Source: an uncultured Bacteroidales bacterium (lineage in GTDB: Bacteria > Bacteroidota > Bacteroidia > Bacteroidales > P3). From it: DNA of 8,581 bases. The translations under genes and the position numbers were made by a program. The notes under the pieces are model-generated. The model was not told the DNA's origin. It ran no database searches and worked only from the letters and a program-made list of their open reading frames with translations. The stretch lies in NCBI GenBank assembly GCA_905236405.1, contig CAJOQB010000046.1, positions 1 through 8,581 on the forward strand, written 5' to 3'. Positions 1 through 7,175 of the stretch are shown here, one piece after another. The first letter of the stretch is position 1; each line of letters opens with the position of its first letter.

Positions 1-486
1 CGCTCCTTTGCCATAACCCAAACCCGTCATGAACGCCAGCACCACCAATCCCATACCGAAAGCGGTACCGAAGTTGGTCAGCGATGCCAGTTGGTATTTC
101 TTGAAATACTGTGCAAAGTTCCTGTCTTTCGAAAGGGTGATGATGGCGGGATTGTCACTCAGAAAAGTCATCACGGCACCCAACGCAGCCACACCAGGCA
201 GGTTGTAGAGCGGTTTCATCAAAGGACGGAGGATATTCTCCATCAGTCGCACCACACCAAACTCGGCCAACAACTTGCTGATGGCACCCATCAACACACA
301 GATGGCCATGATGTAAAACACCGTCTCGAGCAAAAGATGGTAAGCCGTCTGCATGAAGGTGTTGAGCATGTGGGGCAGCGTCATAAAGTAGGCCAGCACG
401 CCAAAGAACACAAAGAAGATGGCGAGGAAAATCAGAGCCTCGATGCTACGCTTGGTAGTGTATTTAAGTTTTTTCTTTTCTTTCAT
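1..486 (-). CDS. Gate-domain (nucleoside-recognition) inner-membrane protein, N-terminal 162 residues, partial
   Basis: The minus frame opens at the ATG complementary to 484-486 and stays open to the window edge, so the C-terminus is missing. The start is basic (MKEKKKLKYTTKR). It is followed by hydrophobic segments at about residues 16-36 and 51-72, then a glycine-rich membrane region at about 80-160 containing the stretch MTFLSDNPAIITLSKDR. The pattern recalls the nucleoside-recognition/Gate superfamily (Pfam Gate) and, from memory, the family named CD0519/CD1768 membrane protein. These are polytopic inner-membrane proteins of mostly unknown substrate. It starts 41 nt downstream of the porin stop on the same strand, so the two are probably co-transcribed from the promoter near 1620-1649. 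No SD precedes the start. The family assignment is by recall of sequence character, not by alignment; the membrane location is firmer than the substrate. Confidence 0.6.
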   Translation of the reverse strand, partial: MKEKKKLKYTTKRSIEALIFLAIFFVFFGVLAYFMTLPHMLNTFMQTAYHLLLETVFYIMAICVLMGAISKLLAEFGVVRLMENILRPLMKPLYNLPGVAALGAVMTFLSDNPAIITLSKDRNFAQYFKKYQLASLTNFGTAFGMGLVVLAFMTGLGYGKGA

Positions 487-527
487 GACTTGAAAGTGTT
501 GTTTGTCATATATGACCCAAAGGGGGG

Positions 528-1586
528 TTACCAGTTATAGTGACGTTGAAGGGATTTCAGCATATTGATATTCCACGAGATTCCCACGCTGCCACACAGT
601 CCCTCATAGCCACCAGCCACTCCCGAGCTGGTCTTCTCGTATGCCACAAAGGCGTGATAACGCAAGTCGGGGCAATAGCCAGGATGAATCTCGACACCGC
701 CACCCACTCTGGCACGACGACCGTTGTAGGGGAAGAGGACATCGTCTGCATCGCCTGTACCCTCTTCATAGATGGCTTTGCCAAAGATATTCCAGCCTTT
801 GTCCTTTCCAAAATAAAGGTTGAAGCAGGAAATCATGGAACGATAAACGAACGAGGAGTTGTCGTAATGGGTCAGGAGGTCTAGGTAGATATCAAATCGG
901 TCGAACTTCAGTTTGTTGCCCACTGCCGCATAAGCCAGATGGTCACCAGGGTTGGTGCCAGGCAATCCCTTGTCGAAGACATTGGCCGACCAAAGGGTTT
1001 GGAAATGGCCAAAGTTACCGCTCCACATCAAATTATAGGCGAAGTTGCCATAATCGGCGCCAAAACCGTTATAAGGACTGTTGGTCACCTGGGCTGTCAG
1101 CGTATGCTTGCCTTCGTTGCTGATATAGGAGAGACCTGCTCCTAATTGGAAACAATAGAAGTTGTCCCAATAGATACCGTTGAAGAAAACATCGATAGGA
1201 GCTCCGTCGTATTCAAAACCGCCGACAGCCATGGCGTCTTTTCCGAAGCGGAAACGCCAATGCTCGTTGGGCATATAGTTGACATAAAGGAAGTCAGTGT
1301 TGTCGAAGAAATTGTGGGTGCCTGGGTCGGCGATGATACGCTGGCGGAGATAGTAGGAGACCTTGCTGCCCAGATTGCCACCCATGTGAAGATTGAAGTA
1401 ACGGCCATAGATACCACATTTTTCCGTTGTGCCGTCAATGGAGCGATCATAGTCCATTTCCGAACGGGTTTCGAACCGCAATGTGGTTATTCGATTATCT
1501 GTTTCGTCTTGAGCAGTCACTCTTGTAGCCACAAGCAGAGATAGCGATGCCATAAATATGGCACATAGTTTATTTGTTTTCAACAT
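528..1586 (-). CDS. Outer-membrane porin, Bacteroidota OprO/OprP-like
   Basis: A 352-residue protein with a signal peptide: basic start, hydrophobic core, and a TAQ site at residues 24-26. The mature part alternates aromatic and polar residues in short strands rich in Tyr, Phe, Trp and Gly, as expected of a beta-barrel. Segments such as RFGKDAMAVGGFEYDGAPID (about residues 112-131) and GGGVEIHP near the C-terminus resemble Bacteroidota porins of the phosphate-selective porin O/P superfamily. The chain ends in Trp, fitting an outer-membrane insertion signal. It is somewhat short for that family, which is commonly nearer 380-420 residues, but no break is visible. It should form a passive channel; the substrate cannot be read from sequence. 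It is first in a minus-strand unit with the Gate-domain protein and is driven by a promoter that overlaps the one for the divergent barrel gene. The ATG at 1584-1586 is chosen because it begins the signal peptide. No SD is present. Confidence 0.8.
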   Translation of the reverse strand: MLKTNKLCAIFMASLSLLVATRVTAQDETDNRITTLRFETRSEMDYDRSIDGTTEKCGIYGRYFNLHMGGNLGSKVSYYLRQRIIADPGTHNFFDNTDFLYVNYMPNEHWRFRFGKDAMAVGGFEYDGAPIDVFFNGIYWDNFYCFQLGAGLSYISNEGKHTLTAQVTNSPYNGFGADYGNFAYNLMWSGNFGHFQTLWSANVFDKGLPGTNPGDHLAYAAVGNKLKFDRFDIYLDLLTHYDNSSFVYRSMISCFNLYFGKDKGWNIFGKAIYEEGTGDADDVLFPYNGRRARVGGGVEIHPGYCPDLRYHAFVAYEKTSSGVAGGYEGLCGSVGISWNINMLKSLQRHYNW

Positions 1587-1619
1587 ACTGTATTTATATT
1601 TTCTTTACTTTAGCATTTG

Positions 1620-1649
1620 CAAAAGTACAAAAAAATTTGTGTAATCAAA
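1620..1649 (-). promoter_or_regulatory. Bacteroidota-type promoter for the porin/Gate unit
   Basis: On the minus strand, TTTG (complement of 1646-1649) is followed after 18 nt by TACTTTTG (complement of 1620-1627). This matches the -33 TTTG / -7 TAnnTTTG consensus of the Bacteroidota primary sigma factor. Transcription should start about 5-8 nt further on, near 1613, leaving a leader of roughly 27 nt before the porin ATG. The element interleaves with the plus-strand promoter at 1636-1666. Confidence 0.7.
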
Positions 1650-1666
1650 TAATATGTGTATTTTTG
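1636..1666 (+). promoter_or_regulatory. Bacteroidota-type promoter for the small outer-membrane barrel gene
   Basis: TTTG at 1636-1639, then 19 nt, then TATTTTTG at 1659-1666. This is a full match to the TTTG-N19-TAnnTTTG consensus. The expected start of transcription is near 1672, giving a leader of only about 18-20 nt before the ATG at 1691. Its -33 box lies between the two boxes of the divergent promoter, so both cannot easily be occupied at once. Confidence 0.75.
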
Positions 1667-1690
1667 CAACAAAGTATAAAAAGGTAAAAC

Positions 1691-2395
1691 ATGAAAAAGA
1701 ATAACACTTTCAAAGTTTTAGGTCTCGCAGTAGCCATGCTTTTCTGCGGACAAAGTATCAAAGCACAAACCGCGCTTGAAACATCTATCTTCCTTAACGG
1801 TGTGGCTCCTGCTGGTCAACTGAACGACAACGCCACCTTGGACAACGGTCTTTTGGGCAAAGATCAGATTGGCACTGCTGCTGGTCTTGGTTTCGGTGGC
1901 GGCATCCGTGCCGGTCTTCCCTTCGACATCGGCATGGGTTATGTTGTTCCTTTCGTCAGTGTCGACCTCTTCTGGAACCGTCCCAAGGCTTCTCTTCGTA
2001 CCACTATGATGACAGCCGACGACAAGGTGCCTAACTATTGGAACATTCCTCTGATGATTGGTGTTCAGTATCGTTACCCCTTGGCCGACATGGGTATGGA
2101 GTACCTCACCCCTTATGGTGAGTTCGGTCTCGGCTACGACTTCTTCATGATTTCTGGCGAGGGCAACAAGACTCACCAATACAACACCTACAAAGTGAAG
2201 GGCGCTATGGCCTGGCAACTGGGTCTCGGTGCTTTCCTTGGCAACCACGTCAGCCTCGGAATCCACTACTATGGTCTCGGTACCCACACCGTCAAATACG
2301 GCAAATGCGAACCTGTCGACATGCTTGCCGCTCACCCCGAGAACAAGCTCCGCACCATCGGCGAATGGGCTCTTCGCTTTGGATTCCACTTCTAA
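1691..2395 (+). CDS. Small outer-membrane beta-barrel protein
   Basis: A 234-residue protein with a clear signal peptide (MKKNNTFKVL start, hydrophobic core, cleavage near the KAQ at residues 24-26). The mature chain carries alternating amphipathic strands rich in Gly, Tyr and Phe, and ends LRFGFHF with a C-terminal Phe, the usual outer-membrane insertion signal. It resembles the general outer-membrane beta-barrel (OmpA-barrel/OMP_b-brl) class, probably with eight to ten strands. There is no OmpA-type peptidoglycan-binding domain and no lipobox. By eye it favours a narrow codon set (GGT for Gly, CTC/CTT for Leu, AAC, TTC, GAC) more than its neighbours, suggesting high expression; its near-perfect promoter agrees. 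It stands alone, with its own promoter and a strong terminator 24 nt after the stop. The specific function is unknown. Confidence 0.8.
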   Translation: MKKNNTFKVLGLAVAMLFCGQSIKAQTALETSIFLNGVAPAGQLNDNATLDNGLLGKDQIGTAAGLGFGGGIRAGLPFDIGMGYVVPFVSVDLFWNRPKASLRTTMMTADDKVPNYWNIPLMIGVQYRYPLADMGMEYLTPYGEFGLGYDFFMISGEGNKTHQYNTYKVKGAMAWQLGLGAFLGNHVSLGIHYYGLGTHTVKYGKCEPVDMLAAHPENKLRTIGEWALRFGFHF

Positions 2396-2418
2396 GAGAA
2401 AGATACATTGTTCTTTAT

Positions 2419-2449
2419 AAAAGTGTCCCACACAAGGGACACTTTTTTT
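2419..2449 (+). terminator. Intrinsic terminator after the barrel gene
   Basis: A perfect 11-bp stem pairs AAAAGTGTCCC (2419-2429) with GGGACACTTTT (2436-2446) around the 6-nt loop ACACAA. A run of seven T covers 2443-2449. It lies 24 nt after the barrel stop codon and separates that gene from the S41 peptidase gene. Confidence 0.9.
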
Positions 2450-2507
2450 GTTGTTGCAAAATAAAAAAGAGCCCTAATCGTTATTGAACTATTATTTTGA
2501 ATGCATA

Positions 2508-4160
2508 ATGATTAAAAGGACAAAACACTACTGGGTTATCGCAGCCTTGCTGCTGTCATTAAACCTGTCGGCACAAGAAGACTACGACAAGGGATTTGAG
2601 ATTTCCAAGAATCTGGAAATCTTCTCTAATGTCTACCAGAACCTGCATTTATATTATGTAGACGATGTCGATCCAGGCAAGACCATGAAGGTGGCCATCG
2701 ACGCCATGTTGGCCTCGATGGACCCCTATACCAACTACTATCCCGAATCGGACATGGAGGACGTGAAGCTCCAGTTATTAGGGGAATATGGCGGCATTGG
2801 GGCATTGATTCTTCAATTCGAGGACAAAGTCTATATTTCCCAACCCTATGAGGGACTGCCCGCCGACCAGGCAGGACTGAAGGCAGGCGACCGCATATTA
2901 GAGGTCAACGGCGTGAGCACGGAGGGCAAGAACACCGCCGATGTCAGCAGCGCCATGCGTGGCCAAGCCGGTACCGACGTCACTATCAAGGTGGATCGCA
3001 ACGGCAAGATTATCACCAAGACGCTCACCCGCAAAGAAATCAAAATGAAGGCCGTCCCCTACTACGGCATGATGAAGGACGACATTGGCTACATCAAACT
3101 CAACGAGTTCACCCGCAACTCGGCACAGGAGGTGAAACAGGCGTTCCGTTCGCTCAAAGCCGAACACCCCAATATGAAAGGTGTGGTGCTTGACCTGCGT
3201 GGCAACGGCGGCGGATTGCTCAACGAAGCCGTCGACATTGTCAACATCTGGGAGAAGAAAGGGGAACTGGTAGTGGAAACCAAAGGCAAAATCAAATCCA
3301 AAGACCTGAAGAACTACACCACCGCCCAACCCGAGGACACACAGATTCCTGTCGCAGTATTGATTGACGGCAGCAGCGCTTCGGCTTCCGAGATTGTGAG
3401 TGGCAGCCTTCAGGATTTCGACCGTGCCGTCATCATCGGCAACCGCTCCTATGGCAAAGGGCTCGTTCAGAACATCCTGCCCATGAACTACGGCAGCCAG
3501 ATGAAAGTCACCGTCTCCAAATACTACATCCCCTCGGGTCGCTGCATCCAAGCCATCAACTACAACGACCGCGACGAAATGGGACGTGCCAAGAAGATAC
3601 CCGACTCGCTCAAGACCGCTTTCAAGACCCGCAACGGACGCACCGTGTACGACGGTGTCGGAATCGAACCCGATGTGGAGGTGGAGCAGGAGTATATGTC
3701 GAACCTCACCGCCGAACTGACGCGTCGCAGCTGTTTCTTTGAGTACGCCAACAAGTTCTGCTCTCAGCACGAGAGCATCGCCCCGCCCGAAGAGTTCGAA
3801 ATCACCGACGAGATATGGAATGACTTCGTGGCCTATCTGAAGACAAAGAACATCACCTACAAGACCGAGACAGAGGAAGTGTTGGAAGAGATGCGTGAGA
3901 CAGCCAAAGAGGAACACTATTTGGAAAGCATCGAACAAAACATCAAAGAATTGGAAGAGCGGTTCAAGAAAGAGAAAGAGGGCGACCTGACCAAGTACCG
4001 CAAAGAAATCTCTTTGATGTTGAAGAGCGAACTGCTGGCTCGTTACTACTATGAGAAAGGACAAATACAAGGATGGCTGCCCGACGACCCTGTTGCCTTG
4101 AAAGCCATCGAAATCCTGAACAATCCCGTCCAATACAACAAGCTACTGGGAAGAAAGTAA
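2508..4160 (+). CDS. Secreted PDZ/S41 C-terminal processing peptidase (Ctp/Prc family)
   Basis: A 550-residue serine endopeptidase of MEROPS family S41, expected in the periplasm, where relatives trim or degrade proteins from the C-terminus. The ATG at 2508 is preferred because it starts a textbook signal peptide (MIKRTKHYW, hydrophobic core, cleavage near SAQ at about residues 21-23); the upstream in-frame TTG at 2484 adds eight residues that spoil it. A helical N-terminal region is followed by a PDZ domain at about 88-175, with a GLKAGDRILEVNG loop at about 122-135. The protease core covers about 193-385. In GSSASASEIVSG the likely nucleophile is Ser292. The general base is Lys317 in SYGKG and the third site Gln321; the spacings of 25 and 4 match CtpB and Prc. 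A charged helical extension fills about 400-550. The Wzy_C gene starts 3 nt after the stop. I could not find a convincing promoter in 2450-2507. Confidence 0.92.
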   Translation: MIKRTKHYWVIAALLLSLNLSAQEDYDKGFEISKNLEIFSNVYQNLHLYYVDDVDPGKTMKVAIDAMLASMDPYTNYYPESDMEDVKLQLLGEYGGIGALILQFEDKVYISQPYEGLPADQAGLKAGDRILEVNGVSTEGKNTADVSSAMRGQAGTDVTIKVDRNGKIITKTLTRKEIKMKAVPYYGMMKDDIGYIKLNEFTRNSAQEVKQAFRSLKAEHPNMKGVVLDLRGNGGGLLNEAVDIVNIWEKKGELVVETKGKIKSKDLKNYTTAQPEDTQIPVAVLIDGSSASASEIVSGSLQDFDRAVIIGNRSYGKGLVQNILPMNYGSQMKVTVSKYYIPSGRCIQAINYNDRDEMGRAKKIPDSLKTAFKTRNGRTVYDGVGIEPDVEVEQEYMSNLTAELTRRSCFFEYANKFCSQHESIAPPEEFEITDEIWNDFVAYLKTKNITYKTETEEVLEEMRETAKEEHYLESIEQNIKELEERFKKEKEGDLTKYRKEISLMLKSELLARYYYEKGQIQGWLPDDPVALKAIEILNNPVQYNKLLGRK

Positions 4161-4163
4161 GGC

Positions 4164-5720
4164 ATGCGTCAACAAATCCATACTACACTCTATTTCTTGT
4201 TCCTGTGTCTCGGTGTCATAGGAATGACGACATCCAACTATCTGATGAACATGGCATGGGTGTTTATGGCTGCCAATTGGGTGGCCGAATGGGACATGCG
4301 ACGCAAGTTTTCCGACTTCAAGACCAACTACCTGCTTCAAGCCTGGTTGCTGCTGTTCCTGATTCACCTGGTAGGGATGCTGTGGACTTCCAATTGGGCT
4401 TATGGATTGGACGATTTGCGGAAGAAACTGCCCCTGCTGCTGGTTCCCTTGGTTGTCCTCACCTCCCGACCGCTGAAAGACAAGCAATACCGCTGCGTTC
4501 TCTTCTGCTATATCGGAGCAATGTTGGTAGCATCCGTTGTCGGCTGGGTCCGTTATTTCACCATGCCCGACCTGCCCTATCGCGACATCATCCCCTTCAT
4601 CTCCCATATTCGCTATTCCCTTAACCTCTGTTTAAGCATCACCCTGTTGGGATGGCAGGTGATTCGCGCCCGTTCGTTCCAAGTGAGGCTTTGGGCATCG
4701 GCGTTGTCTATCTATTTCTTCCTCTACCTTATCCTGCTTCAGTCTTACACAGGGTGTATCATCCTCTTTGTGCTTGCATTGGCTATGCTTTGCCACTACT
4801 GGAACAAGATTGGGAACCGCAAACTGCGTACCGCCATGCTGACACTCTGGTGTCTCGTGTTTGTTGCCGTTGTCGCTTCTGTCGGCATCAACATACACAG
4901 TTATTATCGCCTTGTCCCTCCATCGACCGAGCCGTTGGAAGCCACAACCGCCAACGGCAATGCCTATGTCCATCTGCAAGACGGCATGATTGAGAACGGC
5001 AACTATGTGAACAACTATCTCTGCGAGGAGGAGCTGTGGCGTGAATGGAACAAACGCGACCCCCACGATATGTACGACACCTGCGCCACCGGCTATCCCA
5101 TCCGTGGCGCCTTGGTTCGCTATCTCAACGCCAAAGGACTGACAAAAGACAGCCTTGGAGTGGCGCAACTGAACGATAATGAAGTCCTCTCGATAGCCAA
5201 GGGCATCGCCAATCCCGTCTACGAGAAACGGCTCAGCCTCCAGCGGATGGTGTACGTCATGTGCTTCGAGTACGAGAACTACCGCTGTTACCATTCCGTA
5301 CGCAACTTCACCATGTTGCAACGCTTTGAGCTATGGAAGAACGGATGGAAAGTGTTCCTGCGTTCTCCTTTGGTGGGTGTTGGCACGGGCGACGTGGTCG
5401 ACAAATGCCACCTCGAACTCGTCAAGTCGCGTTCCGAACTGGCAGGCACCAGCAAACACACGCACAATCAATATCTCACACTGCTTATCACCTTCGGCTT
5501 GTTGGGCTTCGTGCTCATCACTTGGGCGTTTGTCCGTGCCTTCCGTCGCCAACGACTGCTCCACATCACACCGTTCCTTGTTATCACCCTTATCACACTC
5601 ATCTCGTTCCTTACCGAAGACACCCTCGAGACACTGGCAGGTGCCATGTTTGTGGTGGTCTTCTCCTCTCTCTTTGTATCCAATCGAATACAGGAGAAGA
5701 AAGATAATACAAAACTCTGA
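4164..5720 (+). CDS. Wzy_C family membrane protein (O-antigen ligase/polymerase-like)
   Basis: A 518-residue polytopic inner-membrane protein with about ten or more hydrophobic helices. Relatives (WaaL, Wzy, PglL) transfer or polymerise undecaprenyl-linked glycans at the periplasmic face. The Wzy_C signature is in the C-terminal half: a PLVGVGTGD segment, then SKHTHNQYL (residues 430-438) entering a helix. His434 is the best candidate for the His known to be needed in WaaL-type ligases. A large soluble insert at about residues 250-390 lies between membrane helices; it includes ENGNYV (277-282), CEEELWREWNKR (287-298) and RYLNAKGLTKD (319-329). I recall similar words from other Bacteroidota O-antigen-ligase-like proteins. 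The ATG lies 3 nt after the S41 stop, so translation is probably coupled. No glycosyltransferase or wzx gene is nearby, so ligase, polymerase or protein O-glycosyltransferase cannot be told apart. Confidence 0.82.
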   Translation: MRQQIHTTLYFLFLCLGVIGMTTSNYLMNMAWVFMAANWVAEWDMRRKFSDFKTNYLLQAWLLLFLIHLVGMLWTSNWAYGLDDLRKKLPLLLVPLVVLTSRPLKDKQYRCVLFCYIGAMLVASVVGWVRYFTMPDLPYRDIIPFISHIRYSLNLCLSITLLGWQVIRARSFQVRLWASALSIYFFLYLILLQSYTGCIILFVLALAMLCHYWNKIGNRKLRTAMLTLWCLVFVAVVASVGINIHSYYRLVPPSTEPLEATTANGNAYVHLQDGMIENGNYVNNYLCEEELWREWNKRDPHDMYDTCATGYPIRGALVRYLNAKGLTKDSLGVAQLNDNEVLSIAKGIANPVYEKRLSLQRMVYVMCFEYENYRCYHSVRNFTMLQRFELWKNGWKVFLRSPLVGVGTGDVVDKCHLELVKSRSELAGTSKHTHNQYLTLLITFGLLGFVLITWAFVRAFRRQRLLHITPFLVITLITLISFLTEDTLETLAGAMFVVVFSSLFVSNRIQEKKDNTKL

Positions 5721-5731
5721 TTAGACCCTCC

Positions 5732-6949
5732 ATGTATCAATATCATACACTCAGCAACGGCATTCGCGTTGTTTTCAGACAGAAAGACAGTTCCGTGACC
5801 CACGCGGGAGTATACGTCAATGTGGGTTCACGCGACGAAAAAGGAAAAGAGGAGGGCTTGGCCCACTTCATCGAGCATTCGATATTCAAAGGCACCACCC
5901 ACCGGAAATCCTATCATATCCTCAACCGCATCGACGGTGTCGGCGGAGAACTCAACGCCTTCACAACCAAAGAGTCAACCTGCATCTACACCACCTCGCT
6001 CTCCATCCACTTGGAACGCTGCTTGGAACTGATGTCCGATATCATTTTCAACTCCATCTTCCCTGAAAACGAGATTGAGAAAGAGAAGGATGTTGTCCTC
6101 GAGGAAATCAACTCCTATGAAGACTACCCTGCTGAACTGATATACGACGATTTCGAAGCCTTGGCGTTCGAGGGGCATCCTTTGGCACATAACATCTTGG
6201 GAACGAAAAAGAATGTCAAAGCATTCTCGACCCCATTCATACGCGACTTCTTCACCCGCAACTACACTCCCGACCAGATGGTTATCTCGGTGGTGGGCAA
6301 CATCGAATTCAAGAGACTGATTCACTTGCTGGATCGTCATTTCGGAGGATACAGCCCCCGTACATCTTCCATCCATCGCGACACACCGCCCCGCTTCCAT
6401 CAGTTCGACACCACCATCCACAAAAAGACACACCAGGTTCATGCCCTGATAGGTTGCAGCGCCTACAACTGTTTCGACGAAAAGAAAGTGGGCTTCACCC
6501 TTATCAATAACATGCTGGGCGGACCTGCGATGAACTCGCGACTGAATGTCGCCATCCGAGAGAAGTACGGCTTTTGCTACACCATCGAGTCGCAATACAC
6601 CCCATTCACCGACGCAGGTTTGTTTTACATCTACGCCGGTATCGAGCCCGAAGCCAAAGAGAAATATGTCGAGTTGGTGATGAAAGAGCTCGAACGATTC
6701 AAGAAAAGACCGCTCACCACCCTGCAACTCCACACCGCCCAACAGCAGCTCATCGCCCAAATCTCCATCGAGAACGATCTTTCCCTCAACGAAATGCAAT
6801 CCATCGGCAAAGCCCATTTGATATATAACAAAGTGGACACCATCAAAGAGATGAGCGACGACATCGAGAGCCTCACCCCGAGCGTCATCCAAGACATTGC
6901 CAACGAACTCTTCGTCGACAGCAACATCAGTTTTCTCTATTACGATTGA
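5732..6949 (+). CDS. M16 family zinc metallopeptidase (single-unit, insulinase-like)
   Basis: A 405-residue protein with the inverted zinc motif HFIEH (His45, Glu48, His49) and the third ligand most likely Glu125 in VVLEEI, about 76 residues on, as in pitrilysin/insulinase peptidases. The C-terminal half holds the conserved Arg/Tyr substrate-site segment IREKYGFCY (Arg276 and Tyr283). The length suits one active plus one inactive-type M16 lobe, the size of the bacterial mitochondrial-processing-peptidase beta-like proteins. No signal peptide or membrane helix is seen, so it is probably cytoplasmic, where such enzymes degrade short peptides. It follows the Wzy_C gene by 11 nt and is the last gene of the unit. 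No SD precedes the ATG. The substrate is unknown. All catalytic residues are present, so it should be active. Confidence 0.93.
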   Translation: MYQYHTLSNGIRVVFRQKDSSVTHAGVYVNVGSRDEKGKEEGLAHFIEHSIFKGTTHRKSYHILNRIDGVGGELNAFTTKESTCIYTTSLSIHLERCLELMSDIIFNSIFPENEIEKEKDVVLEEINSYEDYPAELIYDDFEALAFEGHPLAHNILGTKKNVKAFSTPFIRDFFTRNYTPDQMVISVVGNIEFKRLIHLLDRHFGGYSPRTSSIHRDTPPRFHQFDTTIHKKTHQVHALIGCSAYNCFDEKKVGFTLINNMLGGPAMNSRLNVAIREKYGFCYTIESQYTPFTDAGLFYIYAGIEPEAKEKYVELVMKELERFKKRPLTTLQLHTAQQQLIAQISIENDLSLNEMQSIGKAHLIYNKVDTIKEMSDDIESLTPSVIQDIANELFVDSNISFLYYD

Positions 6950-7008
6950 GCCCATCAGCAAGGTTGATGGTGAATATACTCATACTTCATTGATTTTAAA
7001 CACATTTT

Positions 7009-7089
7009 CCACTAACCCCCCACTATTCCAGTGGAGCTCAGTGGAGCCCAGTGGAGGATCAGTGGAGAATCAGTGGAGACAGAGTGGAG
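7009..7089. repeat. Helically phased array of eight CCACT/AGTGG pentamers
   Basis: Two CCACT units (7009-7013, 7020-7024) are followed by six AGTGG units in the opposite orientation, starting at 7030, 7040, 7050, 7061, 7072 and 7083. Each of the six continues as AGTGGAG, and five of them are preceded by C. Centre-to-centre steps are 11, 10, 10, 10, 11, 11 and 11 bp, close to one turn of B-DNA, so all units lie on one face of the helix. The junction CCACTATTCCAGTGG can fold as a 5-bp hairpin. The period is not a multiple of three and no reading frame crosses it, so it is not coding. It sits between the convergent M16 and rplI genes. The function is unknown. Confidence 0.75.
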
Positions 7090-7118
7090 AAAAACGGGAT
7101 TGTTTACCGAGTTGAGAC

Positions 7119-7152
7119 AAAAAAAAGAGGCTGCCCGAAGACAGTCTCTTTT
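7119..7152. terminator. Hairpin terminator between convergent M16 and rplI units
   Basis: AAAAGAGGCTG (7123-7133) pairs with CAGTCTCTTTT (7142-7152) around an 8-nt loop. The stem is 11 bp with one G-T wobble. Read on the minus strand, the hairpin is followed by eight T (complement of 7119-7126), so it is a good terminator for rpsF-rpsR-rplI, 23 nt after the rplI stop. On the plus strand the tail is only TTTT, so stopping of M16 transcripts there is possible but weaker. Confidence 0.8.
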
Positions 7153-7175
7153 CCATGAAGTATTCTTTTATCCTT

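Noticed and set aside
505..516. Perfect 12-bp palindrome GTCATATATGAC between porin and Gate genes
   Set aside because: It is short, makes only a weak 4-bp RNA stem, lies inside a transcribed gap rather than at a promoter, and could occur by chance.
1718..2431. A 237-codon open frame antisense to the small barrel gene
   Set aside because: It begins inside the terminator hairpin and has no membrane or domain features, whereas the sense product has a signal peptide and C-terminal Phe.
2490..2499. Promoter -7 box TATTTTG before the S41 gene
   Set aside because: It is one base short of TAnnTTTG, has no TTTG at the right distance upstream, and would leave almost no leader before the ATG.
2484..2507. 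TTG at 2484 as the start of the S41 gene
   Set aside because: It would add eight residues ahead of a complete signal peptide that starts properly at the ATG at 2508.
2898..4133. A 411-codon open frame antisense to the S41 peptidase gene
   Set aside because: Its translation shows no family features, while the sense frame has intact PDZ and catalytic motifs. It arises because the sense strand avoids the codons that would give antisense stops.
5975..6961. A 328-codon open frame antisense to the M16 gene
   Set aside because: The sense frame carries HxxEH and the Arg/Tyr segment; the antisense product has no recognisable features and no promoter or start context.
6952..6970. Hairpin CCATCA/TGATGG just after the M16 stop as a terminator
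   Set aside because: The stem is 6 bp with no following T run; the hairpin at 7119-7152 is a better candidate.
7029..7089. CRISPR array reading of the AGTGGAG repeats
   Set aside because: Repeat units are 7-8 bp with 2-3 bp between them, far too short for repeats and spacers, and no cas gene is present.
7029..7089. CsrA-sponge RNA reading of the repeated GGA motifs
   Set aside because: CsrA is largely absent from Bacteroidota, and the motifs are not placed in hairpin loops.
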